Source: Polytrichum commune
Taxonomy: Eukaryota; Streptophyta; Polytrichopsida; Polytrichales; Polytrichaceae
Length of the DNA: 64,000 nucleotides
Direction of reading: 5' to 3'
NCBI GenBank assembly: GCA_950295325.1
Contig: OX485805.1
Location: forward strand, 24,973,501-25,037,500
The position numbers were made by a program, and so were the translations under genes. The notes under the pieces are model-generated. The model ran no database searches, had not been told where the DNA came from, and saw only the letters and a program-made list of their open reading frames with translations. Positions 56,101 through 64,000 of this stretch are shown piece by piece. Within the stretch, counting starts at the first letter, position 1. The number at the start of each line of letters is the position of its first letter.

Positions 56101-57650
56101 CCTCACAATCTTGCATCATAGGTACATGTTGATTTGGGGAATGTTCGCCATGTGAACATCAAGGTCTCCTAATGGTTTCGGGTGTCAATACAATCTTCAT
56201 TTCGAAAGAGTTTTTGTATTTATTTCAATACTAAAGGGGGGGAGGGAGGGATAAACAAATCATAATACACTTGATTTTATTTTTTTACTTGGGTTTTTAA
56301 AAAAACATTTATGGGGCTCATATGGCTGCCACGTGTATGCCAACTACCTTAACTTTGTGAATGAAGGTGCTCTTACCTTGATGATAACAAGCGCCTAGTT
56401 GCAAAGAGTGTTATGCCCTAGTATTCTCTTGCACACATGGCCAATTTTGGTTGGTTGTCCGAACTTTGGTGAACACCAAAGTTGGGTTCGTTTGAGAGAC
56501 CACTTTACATCAACAAGCAATTGCAATTGGATTGCACTTGAAGAAGCGAGTTACAAACACCATATGTGGTTAGTTTTAGTTGATTGTCAAACTTTGGCCC
56601 ATTTCAAAGACCACCCCTAGGTCTTCTCCCACATGGCAAAGCCAATAAACTCATGGACTGTGTTATTATATTGTGATTCACTGAAATAAACAATGCTCAG
56701 TTGTAGGTCAATGCACTGTGGGGCCAGGGATTTGATGGGCATTTTGCCCCATTTATTATGTGTGTTCCTTTGTAAAATGTATAGTACGCAGCTTGAGTGT
56801 ATTTGAATGCACAACAATGTGACTATCCAATAGCAAAATTCGGACGGGGATTACAAAAATGATCACAACAAGATTTTTAATTTTTAATTTATATTTATAA
56901 TATTTTATTCAAAACTAATTGCCTTCATGTGCAGCAGGCGAGGGGCCCATGTGGCACCCTAAATTTGTTGTGCATTTGCTAGGCATGTCTCTCTTATAAT
57001 AATTTTCCATGATTTTATGTGGAATATTCACTGGCATCTAGTCTCTTGTTATGCACTTTTATTTGAGAAAGGGAGCATAGCCAAAAGGTTGTGTAATGTT
57101 ATAGAGTTACATAGCATAGATATTGAGCATGTGTAACGACATTATCTCTTTCTATTCTACATCGACATCTATGTGCAATCAGGTTGACCCAAGGCTAATG
57201 AAGTCGTAAACATGTATGTTGGAGGAAAATCATTAAATATTGGACCCCTTAGAAGAAAACACTGTAATTTTTTATTACATAAACATGTGGTTGAAGCCTA
57301 GGCACATAATTCTCACCTCAAAAATGAGCTTGGGTGGCAACCACAAATATTTACAAACTAATAAGATCCTAATTCAAATAACATTGACAAGAAGAATTCA
57401 GAGGAGGACAAGAGATCATTTCCGGGTCTCACATCTAATCGTTCTTTCTTCAATTGAGTGCAAGATTACACAAAATTGGCAAACTAACTATAATCAAGTA
57501 AACATAACAAAATGAGAGTAAATAATTATTCCTTCCTACCTACCTCCCTCACTCTCCTCCTAATCTTTCCTTTCTCCCCTTAGACTCCCACCTCATATCT
57601 TCCTTGGGTCTTCCTTGCCCTCACATACATTGTGTTCATTGAAGCTCTAA
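53111..57650. other. intergenic, no gene seen
   Basis: AT-rich. A C run lies at about 54397-54407. Frames of 60-92 codons on both strands lack any domain and shift without pattern. Confidence 0.45.
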
Positions 57651-58610
57651 TACTCATTTGGTAAGATGAATTCAAAGAAGTGCAAACTCAATTTCATGAA
57701 TTCACACACCAATTCAGCAATGGGTTTTTCATTGGAATCATGAACCAAGTTCACTATATAGACAACAACTTGAATGTTCAACCAATTTCACTACATGTTG
57801 TGAACAAATTCATGATTAGGTACCCATGTTCACAACTTCAAACTCAATTTCATGAACTATACAACTTAATTTCACAAAGAACGGCACATCATATATAAGA
57901 TTATTCTAATCATTCCCCACGATTAGCTCTACCAAAATTTTGATTAACCTCTCTTATCCAACCTTGGACCATGTATGCAATGATTGATTGTAGATCGTCA
58001 TCAATGCTAGTACGAAGACAATGTTTGGAGTCTCTCACCAACAACTAGATGTTGCAACAACCATACACCATTCTCTAAACACATTTTCCACTCTGCTCAC
58101 GCGGCCAATACTCTCGAATCCATGAGATTGCACACTCTAACTACATTGGGTTTGTGTTGCATGCTTCACTGTACAACAATCAAAGACCAAAGAAGAACCG
58201 GCATTGCTTGCTTCCAGCTTTGAGGGAGTGTAATGAAAGACTGAAGGAAATCCGACATCAAGGCTAGAGGCTTCCAGGAAAACATAGAACAAAGAGGAAC
58301 CAATGAACAACAAAATAGCAAAGAATGTGAAACGAGGAAGTGAGAAGTTGTGAATATGAAAACCATAGAGTGCAAAAAGGTTAATGAAATTGGTTTGAAT
58401 GATCTGTGAAGTTGCTAAAGGTAAAGGTCCACTATCATGAAATTGAGATGCGCCACACATCAAGTTGGTTTAGAAGAACTATGAACTAATTTAGAAGGTT
58501 CATGAAATTGGTAAACACTTAGGTAATATTGGGTGGAAGGTTCATGAACTAGCTTGGACCTTCATGAAAACAAGTTTGCACTTCTATGAAGTCACCTTAC
58601 CAAAGGAGTA
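57651..58610. mobile_element. 0.96-kb element with ~50-bp terminal inverted repeats
   Basis: Left TACTCATTTGGTAAGATGAA, AGAAGTGCAAACTCAATTTC is the inverse of right AAACAAGTTTGCACTTCTAT, GAAGTCACCTTACCAAAGGA. I match about 50 bp with roughly seven mismatches. Subterminal sequence is full of 'TTCATGAA' and 'CAAGTT' motifs in both orientations. There is no transposase ORF, so it is non-autonomous. A clear target duplication was not found; long TIRs would suit a Mutator-like origin. Confidence 0.78.
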
Positions 58611-60202
58611 AGTAGAGGTATGCAAAGCGCGATGATATAACCAAGGAACATAGAACTCAATATAATAGTACTAGTCAACAAGGGAATGTGGCTTTGGCTC
58701 GGGAGGCTCTATCCTAAAATGACATCTTAGAAGTAAGTATTTCTTAGTACTGATTTTTCCATATTAAATTGGAAATTTCACTAAGCTTCCACTAAGCTTC
58801 ACCAAATCTTATCCATTAAGTTTTCACATGCATTACCCAGGCCCTGTTACTACTCAAAGGCAATCTCCACAATGCATGTATCCCCACTTCCAATGACACT
58901 TCACCTCTAAAGTAGAGAACGGAAAACGGTGAATGGCCACTACTAATGCCCTAGACTAGGAGTAGAAATATTCTTGTGTGGACCCAAAATAGGTAATTGT
59001 AAAAATTGGTGGCCTGGAAAGGATGCAATGAGAGGCCATATGCAGTGATTGGCCAGATAAGTCATGTGTCACACCACTTGGGATCACTTTTGGGTGCCAT
59101 TGAGTTACCCGTTTTGTGTGCATCCGTATGCAAAGTAGGATATTTCATGCTCAAATTAGGGAGGTTCTACCGTACAAGTAGGGGGGGGGGCTTGATTTAT
59201 TTACCTCTTTGGGGAATTGTAACTAAATATTCTTAGAGAATAAAATTATGAAAGAACTTACATTCCTCAACATTCCCTCTACTCCTATCTCTGAGAAATA
59301 TTGCACAAATTTCAAGCCACTCTTTTTGGGCGAATTAGCTTAATTTCATTGTTTTCCATGTCTACCTTACTAAGACTTCACCTCTACTTCACAAAGATAT
59401 GGCACACAAAGGATGACATTCATATGTCAGTCCTCCCCTTGGATTGGCCACTGCCAATTAATGCTAAATATCTATGGTATCTCCTCAACTAATGACCTAT
59501 TATTGAACAAGGGGAATCATATTCATTGACATTTCACATTGTTTTGAATATTTATCACCACAATATTAACATACATGATTTTTTGTATATTGTGATTGTT
59601 ATATGGATGAATGAACAAAGAGATAAGTGTTTGAGATTCAGTTTTGACACAAGGTGATCTACATGGATAAAGAAGAGTCAACCTATTTGTGAGGTCAACC
59701 TAATTGCACATATCAATGTAGCTTTCAAGAACAAATCCAAGAATCAAGGTCCTTGATTACATGCATGAAACCAAGCATAGTCAAGTGGCAAGCTCTCATT
59801 AGTTGAGACCTCATTAGAGCTATATGTATAGAGGACAAAACTGTGGGTCCTTCATTGAGAAAATTTTCTATTAAGAATTTGTTAGCTCATCATATATTGG
59901 AACCTATTTTGAAAGTTGGGTGAAATTTTTGGGCCCTTTTTTTTCCACCTCAAATATATAAGATCCAAAATAGGGTATGCACATGGGACCCACTATCCTA
60001 AATCCCAAATCATCTTATGCAAGGCTAGCTTGGCCCACCAATCCTAGTAGGACAAATTTAAAACTTTTTTATTTCAAATAACCCAACATCATTCTTTGTG
60101 TATGGTATTTAAGCATTAAGACAACTTGGATGACTTTGGGTTAACTCTCATAAACTAGGGGTTTGGGACTAAACCCATGATTTCATCTTCTTTACTTACA
60201 AA
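58611..60202. other. intergenic, no gene seen
   Basis: AT-rich with a G run near 59182. No coding evidence. Confidence 0.45.
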
Positions 60203-60655
60203 TACACCCTAAACTCCGTAATATCAACCTCCATAATGTCACTCAATCTCTAATATCCCGAAACCCTAGTAGTTCAAATCTCACTCCATATTGTCACCTC
60301 TCTCTCCTCTATATCACGAATTTTGTCATCTATGCAAACCACCGATGAAGTCAACCCACACCCTCACACTGCACCACGTGTCAACACGTGGAGTGTCACC
60401 TTCTTATTCTTATTCTTCTTCTTCTTCTCATGCCACTTGTTGAATGTTGATGCATGCATATGCCACATCGCCCAGGAAGACCAAGTGAAGTGAACCACAC
60501 CACACCATTTAATACGTTACACTTTGTGCTATTCCATAGTGTCACATGCTACATTAATCCTATAATATCACGTATCCATGTTAACACTACAAAACTCCGT
60601 ACTATCACGTGCACTTTGGTTGCCACGGGTGTGATAATACGGAATTTAAAGTGTA
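60203..60655. mobile_element. MITE (family J), longer copy
   Basis: TACACCCTAAACTCCGTAAT at the left and GATAATACGGAATTTAAAGTGTA at the right. It matches 13797-14153 end to end, with an extra internal block of about 100 bp containing a TTATTCTTCTTC tract and CACGTGTCAACACGTGGAG. Confidence 0.75.
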
Positions 60656-61398
60656 ACTCTATTGTTACTTTTCTTTGGACTAAACGTTCTCCTATCTACC
60701 AAGATTCAACTTAAAGCACCTTGCTCAATAGAATCTCACCTAAGTTAGTGTATTGTCTCTGAGATGTTCATCTACTAGCTAGGGAGAACACCCACTGCAC
60801 CATTTATATAATGCTATGTGCACTATTAAAGTGAGGTACGTAATAATTGTATTCAATATTTGAAATTTCCCCAAGAATCGTTTGTTGTAGGCTGTATATT
60901 ACAATATACAGTGGGTGTCCACCAGTGTGAATGGGTCGGGTCTATGTAGATGTCTTGCTCTTTCAACTAGGCCCCTCACAATCTTTACCTAAGGTGACAA
61001 CGCAACTTAACCATATTATGACACAATAATATCTTCCTTATATGATATAAGGTAGAAATACCATAACCCGTGAAAACAAGGTGATTCGCATTGAAGATAT
61101 GGTCTTACAATCATTAGGTAATTCTTCAAGATAGACGAGAATGATTCATGAAGAATGCAAGTTGTTTCATATTTTTTTGTCATGAAAAGAAAATCATAAA
61201 ATTTTTCAAAGTGGAAAGTTGTCAAACATCCTACTTGTTCACTAGATTCTCCCTACACCGAACACGGTAATCCGCATTTCTATACAAGACATCACCTAAA
61301 CTGGTTAACTCATGAGTACATTAAACTTGACCTCCCATTGGCTACACTAAGTGTACACACATTGAAGTTGCCACCTCACCATGATCAGTTTCAGAAAT
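60656..61398. other. intergenic, no gene seen
   Basis: Contains a small palindrome, CTGTATATTACAATATACAG, near 60892. No gene is supported. Confidence 0.45.
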
Positions 61399-61923
61399 GG
61401 CACTTCACTATTATGACGGCGGTCTAGTGCATGGGTAAAGGGTGGTTAACGGGTTTAGGTATTTCTACGTTAAGGTTGTGCGATGCTCCACCCTGAACCA
61501 GGGATGACGATATAAGGGCCCATCCAAGTTGAGAGGTTGTGGGATTCAATGGCCGAACTTTGTTGAGAGTCCAAAGAAATGGGTTGAAAATAGCCAATAA
61601 AATATAGGAATTGGAGCCTTCAGATGGGCATAGTGTGAAGCCTCCAAAGGCCAAACCCAAAGTCCAAGAGAGAGAGAAGAAGAAGGAGCATCCCACTTTA
61701 TTCCATGTCCAAAACAACCCCCTCCAATCTAATGGCTAAGATCTTGTCAATTTATAAATTTTGAATGAAAAAGAATCGACGGCCCCCACAACCATAGTCG
61801 AGGTTTCCATTCCTGACTGACCCGAACTTCCTTTGAGAGTCCGTCACCTTGGTCCTCAGTCTTGTAATTTGATTGGTAGAAATCGACAGCCTCTCGACCT
61901 TCGGCCATAATGTGAAGCAACGC
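61399..61923. mobile_element. Tourist-like MITE (family G), second copy
   Basis: Left GGCACTTCACTATTATGACGG, right TCGGCCATAATGTGAAGCAACG in inverse orientation. The interior matches 28307-28807 closely through 'GAGAGTCCAAAGAAATGGG' and 'CATAGTGTGAAGC'. No ORF of note. Confidence 0.7.
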
Positions 61924-63125
61924 TAAGACTTTGGTAGGAGGGAAAAACCCAAATAAAATTGACATATTATTTAAATTTTATGATTTGTATATTGAGACCG
62001 ATTCTAAAATTATGATTTGAATATTGACATGTACCGTGGGGCGGGGAGTGAAATTGACCCCAACATGTTCATTGTGAAAAATCATTTTCAAAATAATGAT
62101 AATAAAATTTCATATTTTGTGATATTACCCTACTGTATATGAACTCAAATAATTTAGGGGGTAAAAGGATTGTTTAAAAGCATTGAGGTCCAAGTCAAAT
62201 CAAAGATGTATTATAAGATGTATTTTAATAATATAAATGATTGCTTTGAAGTGAACATATTGAAGAAATTTGTACAAGGTGGAATTTAAACTACATGCAT
62301 ACATTTGGGACTAGCAACATCATTGTTGACATCTTTCATCAACCTTTTCATAAACATTTGACTACAAACAAAAGTGTATCAATTGATCCAGTCCTTCTAG
62401 TAAGATTCGAAGATGGGTAGTACTTAATGTATTGCTAATCCTTGATATTTGTTGTTCCACCGCTTTTGCACATGAGCATCGTATCCCCTCCTTTTCACTT
62501 CATCTCTCCTCTTTCCATCCCCACACCTCCACCTATTCCTCCATAACTACTACAAATATGAAGAACATGGTCAACTCAACCCTAGTGCCATATCTATACT
62601 TTGAAATGTAACTGTATAGAACATGCCCACAAATGGTGGTTGTAATTAAATGGCTGAGCACTTTAACATTCATCACAAAGGGCACAATTCATGTGCATAG
62701 GAGTAGTTTATCTCCTCTTCACTTTATCTATCCTACGCCTTCACCTATTCTACCACAACTACTACAAATGTGAAGAACATGTTCAACGCTAGTGTCAATA
62801 TCTAAAACATGAAATGTATATGAATAAATCACACCCAAGAATGGTGGCTAAAACTTTAATAGTTGAGCACTTCGGAGTTCATGACAATTCACAAAGGGCA
62901 TAAGCCATCTCTGACTTTAGGTTGTCAATGAAATTAAACTCCATAGTAACAACAAAGCCCTTATGCTACTCTTAGAGAACATGATTAGGATGAATTAATC
63001 ACAAACCTATGGAGGGTAGGATTTTTTAGTGGTGTTAAATTGGAATTGCTTTTTTTACTTCAGTCATAAACATGTATAAGGAGGATTCTACATTAGTTTC
63101 AAGACCGTTAAGGTACATATATTTA

Positions 63126-63131
<6 letters not shown>
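61924..63131. other. intergenic; diverged local repeat
   Basis: 'CTACTACAAATATGAAGAAC' at about 62547 recurs as 'CTACTACAAATGTGAAGAAC' near 62758, each preceded by 'CTCCTTTTCACTT'/'CTCCTCTTCACTT'-like text, so about 0.2 kb is tandemly repeated. No gene. Confidence 0.45.

Positions 63132-63176
<45 letters not shown>
63132..63176. repeat. TA dinucleotide microsatellite
   Basis: About 22 TA repeats. Confidence 0.95.
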
Positions 63177-63178
<2 letters not shown>

Positions 63179-63812
63179 TTCAAGTGTATATACCATTCAA
63201 GACCCTTCATACCTAAATAAAATTCTTAAGAAAATTTCCAAGTATCAGTACGTCATTTGGATGATTTTCACCCAAATAATGACATCAAGGATTTGTGACA
63301 TCCATATAAGTTGAAGTTGAAAACTTTAGCATCCCTATAGTTCAAAGAATATTTTTCGAAGAAAAAAGTATCCCCATAAGCAATTGATAGTGAGATCAAG
63401 TGAGGGCAAATCAACTATAAATCTACATGGAATAGGTTTATCCAAACCCCCAAACACAATTGCCACAAATCCTAAGCCAAGCAATGACTTGCACATCGAA
63501 GTTTCTCTCATCTTGTGATACCCGACCCCTATCATGGTTTGATTAGTATACAAATTTTGATACAACTCGGTTACGTTCTTTGATATCGATATTGAGGATA
63601 TTGTGAATTGGTACTATGCATTCACCTATATAGTAGTCCAACATTGATTTCTCTCAAATGCCCTTCACCTCGATAAGATCGGTTGCGATCTAGACTTGGC
63701 ACGGCAACAACTCGATGAATGCATTAAATTATCCTAAACACTTTAGCTTCATAAACTCTGAATACATCTTGTGATATAAAGTGAGAATGAATCAACATAA
63801 AACTATGGCATA

Positions 63813-64000
63813 TAGGCTTCAACCCCTAAACACTCTAAGCCTTCACATTCCAATTTTGGGCGTTTTTAGCACTAGAGATGAATATTTTTGTTATGTAGCA
63901 ACATAGGCTTTGTTTATCTTTGTTTATATTTTTCTTTTGAAATCCAATTGTATAAATGTGAACTAGACTGTCATAAATTATTCTAGAAAATTTGAAGTCA
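63813..64000. repeat. interspersed repeat L, copy 2 (runs off the window)
   Basis: Same block order as 32455-32650: CCCCTAAACACTC, TTTTGGGCGTTTTTAGCAC, AATGTGAACTAGACTGTC, TTGAAGTC. Confidence 0.55.

Noticed and set aside
53111..57650. Small ORFs downstream of the helicase gene
   Set aside because: Lengths are those expected by chance in AT-rich DNA; no splice-consistent chain or domain could be built.

Overview
The window looks like nuclear DNA of a land plant. It has two intron-containing genes whose closest recognisable relatives are plant protein families, wide AT-rich intergenic space full of short non-autonomous transposons, CT microsatellites, a tRNA-derived SINE and a short CCCTAAA (plant telomere-type) motif. 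The lineage cannot be fixed from the sequence; a non-seed plant is possible but unproven. No bacterial, organellar or viral gene set is visible, and both genes lie on the + strand.

Layout. 1-4.5 kb: SINE copies and MITE (miniature inverted-repeat transposable element) remnants. 4.6-9.0 kb: an F-box/LRR gene (two coding exons, 7206-9034) behind a tandemly duplicated 5' region. 9.0-33.3 kb: no convincing gene; several MITE families (one hAT-type with 8-bp target duplications), a 14-unit 27-bp minisatellite, and an array of roughly 1-kb tandem units each carrying a CT tract. 33.3-36.2 kb: tandemly repeated, possibly transcribed 5' region of the next gene. 36.25-52.59 kb: one very large gene of 15 coding exons, about 3,156 residues. 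52.6-64 kb: intergenic, with a 0.96-kb inverted-repeat element and further MITEs.

The large gene is the main content. Every splice junction proposed keeps the reading frame (one donor has two in-frame options). The protein has, in order: a ParB-like N-terminal domain; a complete SEN1/UPF1-type SF1 helicase; a complete UvrD-type SF1 helicase interrupted by acidic low-complexity segments; TPR-like helical repeats and a long alpha-helical region; and a Lys/Asn-rich tail. It belongs to the plant group annotated as SEN1-like or 'TPR and ankyrin repeat-containing protein 1-like' helicases. Two intact motors plus a ParB-like domain in one chain is the strongest candidate here for an under-described system; its substrate cannot be read from sequence.

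The two genes have no evident functional link. Both show small tandem duplications in their 5' regions, and the helicase gene has repeat insertions in three introns and a tandem duplication in a fourth.
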